A program made the position numbers and the translations under genes. A stretch of 22,951 bases of DNA, taken from assembly GCA_002498455.1 (NCBI GenBank), contig DAHO01000096.1:1-22951 (forward strand), read 5' to 3'. Of this stretch, positions 14,015-22,430 are shown in pieces. Each line of letters opens with the position of its first letter. The stretch's first letter is position 1. The DNA comes from Euryarchaeota archaeon UBA602 (lineage in GTDB: Archaea > Thermoplasmatota > Poseidoniia > Poseidoniales > Thalassarchaeaceae). The notes below the pieces were generated by a model. It searched no databases. It was not told the DNA's origin and worked only from the letters and a program-made list of their open reading frames with translations.

Positions 14015-14891
14015 CGACGAGTCCTTCCTCATCGTAATCCCATTCCAAAACATCCCATCCAGCACTTTTGCATGCCGCGATTACAGCGTCTTGTCGGCCG
14101 GATCCTGCGAGTAGTGCAACACAACCTCCTCCGCCGGCACCAAGCGCTTTCCAAGCCGCAACATCACGATTGGCAACCATTGGATTAACCACTTCTCTGA
14201 ACGGCTCGTGGAGCGAGGTGTCTAGAGAATCGACGCCTTCACAAACTTCGTGAAATGCTTCGACAATGAGATCGCGTCGATCTTGATCTAGACCTTGAGC
14301 CATTTTTCTTGCAGCCAGTCGAATACTCATTAGGCCGTTGATTACCGCTTCATCTTTGTCAGCGTATTTTTGCCAAATTGTATCGTGTAATTCACCGCTA
14401 ACGTGAGGGATTTTACTGTTGGCAACGATAAGGTGCTTCTGCAACCAAAAACGGACACTGCGGGGTGGATCAAATGGCATTTCTTCGACAGCATCACCGA
14501 TGAACATCAAGTGGTTGAAACCACCATACTTTGCAGCCCACTGATCTTGTCTACCTCCGGTATTGCCGAGCAGTGCTTCAAATTGGTAGGCGACTTCTTC
14601 GGCGTCATCCGAGCCGTGAATCGCCGCCATCAATGCCACGTTGATAGCCCCAGTGGTTCCAAGTCCTGAGCCGATTGGTGCATCGCATCGATAGTTGACC
14701 GAGAGTTTTCCATCATCATCAATTTCCAATGACGCATGCGCATGGATGTTGATGGCGACATTGACCACTTCACCCCCCATTTCGTGGGTATAGGGTGGGA
14801 CATCGGTCCATCCACCTGCCAAGTCCAAGCGGACCGGTGCACGAGCATCGATGCGTTTCATACAACCACCGAAGGAGACGAGTCTCTTCAT
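14001..14891 (-). CDS. GHMP kinase of the HddA / fucokinase group
   Basis: The 296-residue protein is a sugar GHMP kinase. Motif 1 is ARAPVRLDLAGGWTDVPPY (17-35) and the ATP loop is PIGSGLGTTGA (72-81). The segment GGRQDQWAAKYGGF (112-125) matches the D-glycero-D-manno-heptose 7-phosphate kinase (HddA) and L-fucokinase branch, and motif 3 is GAGGGG (251-256). It phosphorylates the anomeric hydroxyl of a manno- or galacto-configured sugar. The ATG at 14891 shares four bases (ATGA) with the stop codon of the M14-like gene and has GGAGGA just before it, so coupled translation is likely. A second ATG at 14861 fits the family N-terminus better. Heptose, fucose or mannose are possible substrates; being behind an alpha-mannosidase favours a mannose-like sugar. 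Confidence 0.85.
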   Translation of the reverse strand: MKRLVSFGGCMKRIDARAPVRLDLAGGWTDVPPYTHEMGGEVVNVAINIHAHASLEIDDDGKLSVNYRCDAPIGSGLGTTGAINVALMAAIHGSDDAEEVAYQFEALLGNTGGRQDQWAAKYGGFNHLMFIGDAVEEMPFDPPRSVRFWLQKHLIVANSKIPHVSGELHDTIWQKYADKDEAVINGLMSIRLAARKMAQGLDQDRRDLIVEAFHEVCEGVDSLDTSLHEPFREVVNPMVANRDVAAWKALGAGGGGCVALLAGSGRQDAVIAACKSAGWDVLEWDYDEEGLVVTAS

Positions 14892-15988
14892 TCCTCCGAC
14901 AGTTGAGCGATTGCATCTACGATGATGGCTTGGGAGCGCTCCAGAATCATTCTTCTCCATTTCATTGATCGAGGGTTAAATGCATCAAGCATTTCGCGTC
15001 GCTCTGTACTACCAAGTAGACGGAGTGGTGGTTTTCCACTCCACTGCGTCAAGCGATTCTCGGCTCGTGCCAATCGTAGGAGTGGAATCGGTTTGATGGT
15101 CCCAAACTCTTGGGTGATACTGGTCCAATTCTTGTTCGGAAATCGGGCTTCAATTCCTGCTTGTATCCCCCCTCGGATTTTGTATGCCACGCCCTTTTTT
15201 GGATCCAGTGGTTGAACTCTTGAACCGTATTGTTGTTTGAGCTCTTGCTCGTTAACCCCTTCTCCAACGAGTAGAGAATCCACACCAAAGGGACCCAATC
15301 CAGTGTGGAAATCAATCCAAACAATTTCCTCCACCTGTGACAAATTCCGCTCACACCAAGCGATGAAATTCCGGCTTGATTCAGCCAATTTTTCGCCACC
15401 ATATTGCAGAGATTTAGGTCGTGTATACTGCCCTTCTTGAACCGCCTGTTTCGCATTGGAAAAACCCAATTTAAACGAATGCCAAGCAGCTCGAATCGTG
15501 TAATATTCACGTCCGGTTTGCATGCTTGTGGGATTCAGTAAGTGATCCAGCCTGGCATAATTCGCAGGTTCACCCTCGTAAGATTCGCCTGGGGGCAAAA
15601 AATTCCGATTCAAGTCTGCATTATCCTCATTCACTCTCCGCAACCAAGCCATACCCCAGGGATTGATGATGTGTGCAAATGCTATCGCACAATCATTCGG
15701 CAGCAGCAATTTTTTCTTACGAAATCCATCGAGAATATGAACAGCTGCAGCAGATCCAGGGAACCCTTCGACACCGTGTACACCGGAGGTATGCAGAATC
15801 AATTTTTTCGCATCCTTGGGTCCGAGCCAGAGATAATCGGTCGACAGGGTTTCATCATGCGGTCCCTTTTTGGAAATCGGAATGGATTCAACAATCAAAT
15901 CCATTCTCTCAGCACGATCGAGAAACTGTTGACGTGCAGTGACATACTCAGAGGCAAAGCAGCGATCAATGTCAGCATCCGCTAGCAT
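14888..15988 (-). CDS. M14-like zinc hydrolase (DUF2817 family)
   Basis: The 366-residue protein belongs to the DUF2817 branch of M14 metallocarboxypeptidase-like enzymes. Zinc ligands are His71 and Glu74 in SGVHGVEGF and His228 in IDFHTGLG. The substrate-binding Asn and Arg lie in NADLNRNF (123-130), and the catalytic Glu is Glu294 in ITQEFGT. No signal peptide is present, so it acts in the cytoplasm. Family members are annotated as carboxypeptidases or deacylases, but the true substrate here is unknown. It starts 9 bp after the alpha-mannosidase gene with a GAGG site before its ATG, and its stop overlaps the GHMP kinase start. Membership of a sugar operon hints at an amide or ester on a glycan, such as an N-acyl or peptide substituent. 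Confidence 0.85.
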   Translation of the reverse strand: MLADADIDRCFASEYVTARQQFLDRAERMDLIVESIPISKKGPHDETLSTDYLWLGPKDAKKLILHTSGVHGVEGFPGSAAAVHILDGFRKKKLLLPNDCAIAFAHIINPWGMAWLRRVNEDNADLNRNFLPPGESYEGEPANYARLDHLLNPTSMQTGREYYTIRAAWHSFKLGFSNAKQAVQEGQYTRPKSLQYGGEKLAESSRNFIAWCERNLSQVEEIVWIDFHTGLGPFGVDSLLVGEGVNEQELKQQYGSRVQPLDPKKGVAYKIRGGIQAGIEARFPNKNWTSITQEFGTIKPIPLLRLARAENRLTQWSGKPPLRLLGSTERREMLDAFNPRSMKWRRMILERSQAIIVDAIAQLSEE

Positions 15989-15997
15989 GCAGGAGCC

Positions 15998-18900
15998 TCA
16001 ATTAAATCGCCAAGTTGCAATCGATTTTGCGTTGAGCTTTGCCGGCCATCCCGACTTGGAAATACGAGGCTTCGTGGTTTCATTTTCCAACAGGTCACAT
16101 CCACGGACATTGAACAATGGGAGGTCAGTTTCAATTCGGCCTTCCCAGACTTGATCTGTCGGATTGTATAGCCGTACGACATTTCCGTTACCATCTGCAG
16201 CAGGTTTGAAACAGGCAATGATTGGCATTGGACCATTGCCGACCAATCGAATCGGCTGCATTCTTTGACCTCGGGTTCCAGCAGTACATACTTCATCGAA
16301 TTCCCCATCCAATTGTGGTTTGGGGAGTGCAGAGATGACACTCGCTTGACAAGCATAAGTTTCAGCGACTTGGTGAATGTTTGCCTCCGCCCAATCGTCT
16401 TCGTAGGCCATTAGTGCCCATCGAGTACAAATCGCTCCCTTGCATTGAGCACCGGGTGCCGCAAATACGGGTCCGGCTCTATTTCGACGGCTGGCAAACC
16501 CGTCCCGACTTAGATATCCAGTTGAGCGTAACAAGGTGATTGCCAACGTGGTTCCATCATCGCCGGTGATGGCTTCGTACTCATTGGATCCCGGGCAGAA
16601 CAATGCAATTCCTCCTCCCTTTTCTTCCGCCATCAATAGGTCGCTGAAGTGTTGTGTAGGTACATGAGGCTGTTCCCAGTCGCTAAGATGCGGCCAATTG
16701 GCTGGTCTCTCAATGACATCGAAAGCGGCTCCAGCATGGACCTTTTTTGCATCAACACCTGTCGGCACATGCAATCGAAGACGATGATCTTCACATGAAT
16801 TATTGACCCAAGTTTCGACCTCGACCATAGAGTGCCCGCTCCGCAAAGTGATGTAATGGTCAATCGTATTCCATTCCATCTCTTGGCTACGAGTTTGTGT
16901 CGAATCATCGAATCTGGCAGGGAGTGCCCAGGCGATGTGTAATCGAACTGTAGCAGTCCAGTCGTCTTGTTGTTCGATGGTCAAGTATACCTGGCGATTG
17001 GTTTCATCCATGTCAGCAAATCTAGAATCGATTGCCAAGACACGTTCATGCATTTTTTCTCCACGTCCGGCTGCCTGCGGAACGGGATGACCTCCGGCGG
17101 ACCAATCGTAAGAATCGCCAGCGTCTTCTGAATCCTCGAGTCTTCCAGCTCCAATGATGTGCCGACCTGTAGAGTGGTCCATGATGTCAAATCGACCATC
17201 GGCACGGAATAGTACCCGCACCAATCCGTTGTCCATCCAATCGGTTCGGCCAAATTCTCCTCCAAGGTTCACCGGCTCAGCAGGCAGAGCGTAGTTGCCT
17301 CGTCCGGGTAAGATGTGTGCAACGGACAAGCCCGGTGGTAATCGATGAACATGAATCCGTCCGACAACTCGAGGGAGTTCTACATTCGCAACTCGATCGT
17401 AATGAACATGCAATCCCCAAGATTTGGGTGTGATACTCAATCCTGATGTGTGAATCATACAGTCTCCAGAAGGTGCAGCCATCTCGATTTTGACGGGCAA
17501 CCCGTGATCAAGCCAACACCGGAATTTGGGTACGGCGAGATCGATCATCAACGACCCTGACCATGCCTTGGCCAATGGATTGTGAAGCAAGACGGGCACA
17601 GCATCCCTATCCTCATGTGACAAATCCATTTGTTCACGCAATTCCAACCGCAAATCATCTTCCAACATGGCGCAAATCTGATCTGCATGTTTGAATCGAA
17701 CTTCCATGTCATCATGGGTTTCGTCGACACTACAGCCGCAGATGTCATCGTGCGGGTGGTTACGCAGAATCTCTTTCCAAGCCCAATCCAATCGCTCTCC
17801 ACGGAACCGTCCACCATGTGCACAAGAAATGGCACTCAATTGCTCGATTCTATCTCTTAATACACGCATGGTTTGATCGTTTGCGCGCTTCAGATACAAT
17901 CTCGCGCTGAACACACCAGAGAGGATGTTTCGATCCCATCCTGAATGCAACTCACCTTGATAGCGAAACATTTTCTTCTTACCCAACCAACCTTTGAGTG
18001 CTTCAATGTAAGCCGGGAATGAGGAATGCTGGAACTTGATTTTTCCATTGAACTTTTGACTCGCTTTCCCAATTAGCATGGGAAGTGTTGGTTGGGGATG
18101 TGTATGGTCGCTTCCTTGTCCAAAGAGCAGGACCTCAGGTTTCCATCCCATGGCTTCATGCTTGTCCAATAGGCGCTGCATTCGTTCCATTGCAGTATCA
18201 ACATTCACATCCAGAGAGTCTTTTCGATCTAGAGGCCTTTCCTCAAAACCCCAAGCCATGAGGTTAGGATAATCGGGAACTTGTTGGACGGCCAATACCT
18301 TGGTTTTTCCATCACTTGCATACCAGTTGAATACACCACCGGCCTCCTGGATCCATGGCCCGGCTCCTCGAGTGAAAATGAATGAATCAAGTCCGGCGCC
18401 CTTGAGAATTGCAGGCAACTGTGCAACATGGCCGAATGGGTCGGGCACATAGCCCACTTCTGAACGTCCACCCCAGCGTTTTGCGGTCCGCTCACCCATC
18501 AGCAAATTGCGAACCAGAGCTTCGCCACCTACGATGTATTCATCCGGTAATACATACCAAGGACCAATATTTAATCGTCCTTTTTTCACCAGTTTTTCAA
18601 TTCGATTTGCATTTTCGGGTTTGACTTCAAGATAATCCTCCAAGACGATGGTTTGGCCATCCAATTCAAACGTTGGATATGCAGTCGGATTGTTTTCCAT
18701 CAAATCGAGCAAGTCATCGACCAACTCCACCAGTCGGTATCGATATTTCTGGAAAGGCAAGTACCAGGCTCGGTCCCAATGTGTATGAGGGACAATATGC
18801 CCCGTGAGTGGAGCATCTTTCAAACGACCTGTTTTGGCTTTGGAGAGTTTAGGATAACGACTGCCTTCAGCCGCCTCTTTGGGCAATGGCTCAATTTCAG

Positions 18901-19525
18901 GTAGAGGTTCCTCTTCCTCGTCGGGTGCTTCCCACTTGTCGGTTTCACTCGCAGCAACCCGTTCTTCTTCCTCCGCCTTGGTCAATGCTGCTTCTTGTGC
19001 TGCCAATTCCTCTGCATCAATAATGACCTCTTTTTCCTGTCCGGTCATTTTTGCCATTGCTGAATCAAAGGAAGTTGTTGGTTCACTTCTGTCTTCATTG
19101 AGATCGGAATCAACATCTGTCGGAGGTGGTCCTCGATTCGGAGGTCCACGACGACTGGGTGGTCCTCGTGAGGGGGGGCCTCGCTTGGGTGGCCCACGTA
19201 CCTCAGGTGCAGCTTTGGGCTCCGGTGAAGAGGTTTCATCCGACAAATCCTCTACTTTGTTGTCGACAAAGGCATCTGCGGGAGGGCGGAGTGGTGGCCT
19301 AGATGGTGGTCCACTAGGGAGTCCAGAAGGTGGCCCCCCAGATGGCCCAGAAGGAGGGCCCGAAGGAGGGCTATTTGGAGGTCCCGCCGGTGGCCTTGAC
19401 GACGGGGCTCGACTCGGAGGTCCGCGTTTTGGAGGCCCGCGTGAAGGAGGCCCTCGTGCGGGGGGTCCTCGGGGTGAATCTTCGCCACTCGTCTCCTCTT
19501 CATCCGGGGTGTCAGGGTCAGCCAT
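15998..19525 (-). CDS. GH38 alpha-mannosidase with Pro/Gly/Arg-rich disordered N-terminus
   Basis: This 1175-residue protein hydrolyses alpha-mannosides. The GH38 zinc site and nucleophile are complete: His249 and Asp251 in PHTHWDRAW, the nucleophile Asp362 in VPDPFGHVAQLP, and His592 in NHPHDDICGCS. The C-terminal half (about 650-1175) is the beta-rich mannosidase domain. In front of the enzyme lie about 240 residues not typical of the family: repeated RGPPxRGPP and SGPPSGPP blocks (about 18-83 and 109-136), then an Ala/Glu-rich acidic stretch (about 160-215). No signal peptide precedes it, so the enzyme is likely cytoplasmic and would act on imported oligosaccharides. The gene follows the kinase-dehydrogenase fusion after 23 bp and is 9 bp before the M14-like gene. 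Confidence 0.93.
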   Translation of the reverse strand: MADPDTPDEEETSGEDSPRGPPARGPPSRGPPKRGPPSRAPSSRPPAGPPNSPPSGPPSGPSGGPPSGLPSGPPSRPPLRPPADAFVDNKVEDLSDETSSPEPKAAPEVRGPPKRGPPSRGPPSRRGPPNRGPPPTDVDSDLNEDRSEPTTSFDSAMAKMTGQEKEVIIDAEELAAQEAALTKAEEEERVAASETDKWEAPDEEEEPLPEIEPLPKEAAEGSRYPKLSKAKTGRLKDAPLTGHIVPHTHWDRAWYLPFQKYRYRLVELVDDLLDLMENNPTAYPTFELDGQTIVLEDYLEVKPENANRIEKLVKKGRLNIGPWYVLPDEYIVGGEALVRNLLMGERTAKRWGGRSEVGYVPDPFGHVAQLPAILKGAGLDSFIFTRGAGPWIQEAGGVFNWYASDGKTKVLAVQQVPDYPNLMAWGFEERPLDRKDSLDVNVDTAMERMQRLLDKHEAMGWKPEVLLFGQGSDHTHPQPTLPMLIGKASQKFNGKIKFQHSSFPAYIEALKGWLGKKKMFRYQGELHSGWDRNILSGVFSARLYLKRANDQTMRVLRDRIEQLSAISCAHGGRFRGERLDWAWKEILRNHPHDDICGCSVDETHDDMEVRFKHADQICAMLEDDLRLELREQMDLSHEDRDAVPVLLHNPLAKAWSGSLMIDLAVPKFRCWLDHGLPVKIEMAAPSGDCMIHTSGLSITPKSWGLHVHYDRVANVELPRVVGRIHVHRLPPGLSVAHILPGRGNYALPAEPVNLGGEFGRTDWMDNGLVRVLFRADGRFDIMDHSTGRHIIGAGRLEDSEDAGDSYDWSAGGHPVPQAAGRGEKMHERVLAIDSRFADMDETNRQVYLTIEQQDDWTATVRLHIAWALPARFDDSTQTRSQEMEWNTIDHYITLRSGHSMVEVETWVNNSCEDHRLRLHVPTGVDAKKVHAGAAFDVIERPANWPHLSDWEQPHVPTQHFSDLLMAEEKGGGIALFCPGSNEYEAITGDDGTTLAITLLRSTGYLSRDGFASRRNRAGPVFAAPGAQCKGAICTRWALMAYEDDWAEANIHQVAETYACQASVISALPKPQLDGEFDEVCTAGTRGQRMQPIRLVGNGPMPIIACFKPAADGNGNVVRLYNPTDQVWEGRIETDLPLFNVRGCDLLENETTKPRISKSGWPAKLNAKSIATWRFN
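19118..19474 (-). repeat. Coding repeats for RGPP/SGPP units in the GH38 N-terminus
   Basis: Two blocks of degenerate in-frame repeats (about 19277-19474 and 19118-19201) encode RGPPxRGPP and SGPPSGPP units, separated by a non-repetitive acidic segment. On the plus strand they read as GGAGGTCC- and GGTGG-like motifs with strong G over C asymmetry. The unit length varies between 9 and 15 bases, so they are protein-level repeats, not a CRISPR array. Confidence 0.85.
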
Positions 19526-19548
19526 GATGCTGCAAGGGCTAGGTCTGC

Positions 19549-21531
19549 CTATGAAATTGATTCAGACGTCAGTAGAGATTGCAATTTTGCATGTGCCTCT
19601 CCCAGAGGGAGAGAGTGCTCAATTTTTGCACCAGGGTATTGTAATGCTGCAGCCACTCCAACCAATAATGATTCATGAGGCAAATCATGTTCCTTACAGA
19701 GGTTGATTGGACCGATTAATCTCTCAAATCGCCCCAATTTTCTAACAGGATCTCGAGCATTTCTTTCGATAGGATCGCGAATCGTTCGGTCCTGATATTT
19801 GGCCAATGCTCGCTCACACCATTCTTTTTGCTCACTTGGATCGAATCCATAGGCTGCGACCAATGCGGCAGAAGATTCCTGCCCAGCCTGCAAAGCCATC
19901 GCAGAGATGCGGGAGTCATTTGCAGCATCAGCAAGCCACTCAAATCCTGCCAAGTGTCCCAAATAACAGACCATGGCGTTGACACAATTGTACGTGAACA
20001 ATTTCCGCGTCAATTCACGCTCAAAGTTGGGCATTTTCTTGAACCCCTGTATTGAAAAATCGGTTTTCAGGGCATCACCATCAAGCGGTAACGTCCAGTG
20101 ATCTTGGATTTGAACAGTAAGTGGATGTTGAGCCTGCAATGGTTCAATGCAAGAACGCAGAACTTGAGCTTGGGCAATCCCCAATCGTTCCTCGATTAAC
20201 ATCTCTTGTTCTTCATTTGCATTCTGCAACAATGCTTGACGGACGGCAAAGGCAGGACGTGGATGATTTTCAGCCAAAATCAGATCCAAATTACCCTTTT
20301 CCAAACGCTTGCAGAGAGTTTTTCGAATTTCTTGAGCCCACAATTGCAGGTGAGACGCACCGATAGAAGTGAGAATCAAGTCTGCATGTTCGAAGATTGT
20401 TTCAAGGTCTTGCGAGGTATGAAATACACCTTGAGGCTGAATCCATTCGGTTTCCTGAGTCGATAGATTGAATGTATGCCATCCACCATGTTTCTGAATA
20501 GCATAGACCGTTTCTTGATGGGCATCTACCAGCGTGAACGTCCATCCTGATCTCGACAATAGTTGGGCCAGAAACCCTCTACCCACCTTTCCACCGCCGA
20601 AGATCACAGCATGTGGTTTCCGCTGCGCCAATTTGGCGATACCCAGTGCACTAACTTCAGCACCGGCCTTGAAGATCGCCTTCCTGCGTTCGACCAAGGA
20701 TTTGTTCATGGCCAATCCACCACCAATCCACAATTCTCTTGGTGGAAAGACGCGTACCAAATCGGCTACTTCGGCATCTCGTTCTGTGTCTGAAGTACCA
20801 AACCCTGTGGAAGTTGCATTGTAAGTCAGAGACGGCAGTGAACCTAGTGCTGGCAACCAACTGATTCCTTCGATGGCTTCCTCCCCGATTATACCCACAT
20901 GTTCACTGGTATTTGCCAAATTGAAGACCACACCTTTCTGAGCTCCAAGCCCAATCACACCTGCAGTCAAATCGTCACATCCACAGATGACCTCAACACC
21001 TTCGGGGATTCCGGATAATTCAGCACCAGTCTTGTTCACCAAACCGATGACCTCCTCCGGTAAATGCAAGTGTGAGTTGACAAGATAGCCGCGCATTGAG
21101 CGTGAATCGCGTGCCACGATTCCGGTGAGTTCCCAGTTGTACAGATCTTTGAGTTGAATTGCAACCCCCTCACCAATTGCTCCATATTCGGATTCCCATT
21201 GTGCAAGACGTGAGGGCACCCACGCCCGGGTTTGAGGCAACTGATGTGTGCCCTGAGTGGGTCGCTCGCAATCTTTTGGTAACGGTTCATGCCAAGCAAT
21301 GATTCTGCCACAGAGAATTCCATCGCGGATTACGATTGCAGAGGGGCCATGTGCGGTGATTCCAACGCGAGTGATTTGTGTGTCCTTGGTTTCAAGCCAT
21401 GCTCGCAAGTTTGGCCACAATTCTTCTTTAGACGACCATTCGTGCATTTCCCACGAGGAGTCAGGATTCAGTAAGACAACTTTGGTGGCGGTGCTCCCAA
21501 CATCGATGCCCAGTGTCTGTCCGCCGGACAT
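19549..21531 (-). CDS. Fusion of compact FGGY kinase and mannitol-1-phosphate-dehydrogenase-like domain
   Basis: A single 660-residue protein joins two enzymes. Residues 1-302 are a compact ASKHA sugar kinase of FGGY type: LGIDVGSTATK (7-17, phosphate 1), GCDDLTAG (catalytic Asp186/Asp187), NLANTSEHVG (phosphate 2, 204-213) and WIGGGLAMNKS (adenosine, 268-278). Residues 305-660 resemble MtlD: the Rossmann loop VIFGGGKVGRGF (309-320) and RKLFTYNCVNAM...YLGHLAG (509-529), whose Lys510 and Asn515 match the polyol dehydrogenase K-x4-N-x2-H motif. The expected His is Asn518. Usual FGGY kinases are near 500 residues, so the kinase half is short. Together they could phosphorylate and then oxidise a polyol or related sugar acid to a keto-sugar phosphate. 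The gene starts 22 bp after the SDR gene. Confidence 0.88.
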   Translation of the reverse strand: MSGGQTLGIDVGSTATKVVLLNPDSSWEMHEWSSKEELWPNLRAWLETKDTQITRVGITAHGPSAIVIRDGILCGRIIAWHEPLPKDCERPTQGTHQLPQTRAWVPSRLAQWESEYGAIGEGVAIQLKDLYNWELTGIVARDSRSMRGYLVNSHLHLPEEVIGLVNKTGAELSGIPEGVEVICGCDDLTAGVIGLGAQKGVVFNLANTSEHVGIIGEEAIEGISWLPALGSLPSLTYNATSTGFGTSDTERDAEVADLVRVFPPRELWIGGGLAMNKSLVERRKAIFKAGAEVSALGIAKLAQRKPHAVIFGGGKVGRGFLAQLLSRSGWTFTLVDAHQETVYAIQKHGGWHTFNLSTQETEWIQPQGVFHTSQDLETIFEHADLILTSIGASHLQLWAQEIRKTLCKRLEKGNLDLILAENHPRPAFAVRQALLQNANEEQEMLIEERLGIAQAQVLRSCIEPLQAQHPLTVQIQDHWTLPLDGDALKTDFSIQGFKKMPNFERELTRKLFTYNCVNAMVCYLGHLAGFEWLADAANDSRISAMALQAGQESSAALVAAYGFDPSEQKEWCERALAKYQDRTIRDPIERNARDPVRKLGRFERLIGPINLCKEHDLPHESLLVGVAAALQYPGAKIEHSLPLGEAHAKLQSLLTSESIS

Positions 21532-21553
21532 ATGCTGCGGATGGCAAACAGGT

Positions 21554-22342
21554 TCATTGCACGTTCTCTACGTTGTCCGGCCATTGGATGGGTGTCCAAT
21601 TCAACACAGATTGCCCTGGTTCTAAATCGAGAAAACGTCCAGGGGAGTCTGACTGTGCAGCGGTAAGTAGGTGTCCATCCAGTGGATTTTCTACAGCGGC
21701 TTGGAAGAATCGACGTACGTCTTCTGCGAGAAATGCCGTGGCCTGCAAACGACCACCTCTGACCCAATGTTGCTCTTCGTTTGGAATCACAGTTCCAATC
21801 CGAACTGCGATGGTTTCAATTCCATGGATTCGAGCATACATTTCGGCCAAGACTTCTGCATAGATTTTCGAGGCCCCATATGTTGATGTTGGTGCAATTC
21901 CATCCTCGATTTGGATCATCCTGCCATGCATGGGTCCGCCTTTTGCAAAGAGTGGTTCCAAGCCAACCTGTGCCAATCCACTAGAGGCCACAATCACGCG
22001 ATTCACTTGAGCCAATTTTGCGCATCTAAATACTGCAGTTGTAGGTTCGATATTGTTGCGAATCATCGAGTCATCATCATTGGAGGGGTTGGCATCAGCA
22101 GCCAGATGGATGAGACATTCGACATCTTCTAGAGTCGCCATCAATTCTTCATCGGAAATCATGGTCAAATCCATTTCAATTTCAACGCGATTTCTGGCAT
22201 TTTCATCCTCTGTATTTCTTCCAGCATCTAGCCAATCAGAATATGGACGATCGATTCCGATCACGTCATGGCCCAATTCGGTAAGATGGTCATACACAAT
22301 GCCTCCAATCAGGCCTGCAGACCCCGTAATCGCCACACGCAT
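21554..22342 (-). CDS. NAD-dependent extended SDR, uronate-dehydrogenase-like
   Basis: The 262-residue protein is an NAD(P)-binding epimerase/dehydratase-family SDR. It has the nucleotide loop TGSAGLIGG (6-14), a HLAA motif (79-82), the Ser of VASSG (118-122) and the catalytic pair Tyr155 and Lys159 in YGASK. Its short length and the segment VRIGTVIPN followed by an FLAEDVRRFFQAAVENP-like helix recall uronate dehydrogenase (VRIGSCTPE...HDDFVSLIEAVFRAP), which oxidises glucuronate or galacturonate to the aldarolactone. It could equally be a sugar epimerase of unknown type. It is the first gene of the minus-strand operon and precedes the kinase-dehydrogenase fusion by 22 bp. Confidence 0.85.
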   Translation of the reverse strand: MRVAITGSAGLIGGIVYDHLTELGHDVIGIDRPYSDWLDAGRNTEDENARNRVEIEMDLTMISDEELMATLEDVECLIHLAADANPSNDDDSMIRNNIEPTTAVFRCAKLAQVNRVIVASSGLAQVGLEPLFAKGGPMHGRMIQIEDGIAPTSTYGASKIYAEVLAEMYARIHGIETIAVRIGTVIPNEEQHWVRGGRLQATAFLAEDVRRFFQAAVENPLDGHLLTAAQSDSPGRFLDLEPGQSVLNWTPIQWPDNVENVQ

Positions 22343-22411
22343 AGCCCGTCGAAGTGGTTCTCAGTCAAGAGTTTGCTTCCGAAGCGACATCCGTCACACT
22401 CATGACTGAAT

Positions 22412-22428
22412 CGCGGCCGTAGGCCGCG
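22412..22428. repeat. GC-rich perfect inverted repeat just before the last gene
   Basis: CGCGGCC, a GTA loop and GGCCGCG form a 7-bp perfect stem that ends 2 bases before the ATG at 22431. It sits in the 88-bp gap between divergent starts (22342 and 22431). It may be an operator, or an RNA hairpin hiding the start of the transporter gene. No T-run follows, so it is not a terminator for the plus strand. Confidence 0.55.
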
Positions 22429-22430
22429 CG

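Noticed and set aside
14892..14960. Extended N-terminus of the HddA-like kinase
   Set aside because: The extra 23 residues overlap the M14-like gene and resemble no kinase. The ATGA overlap at 14891 is the better start.
19118..19474. Possible CRISPR or tandem DNA repeat array
   Set aside because: Repeat units are degenerate, in-frame, of variable length and without spacers; they encode a low-complexity protein segment.
18879..19706. Long plus-strand open frame with repeated GGPR-type residues
   Set aside because: It is the antisense of the Pro/Gly/Arg-rich GH38 N-terminus. Repeats keep several frames open. The minus strand continues into a full GH38 enzyme, while the plus frame has no recognisable domain.
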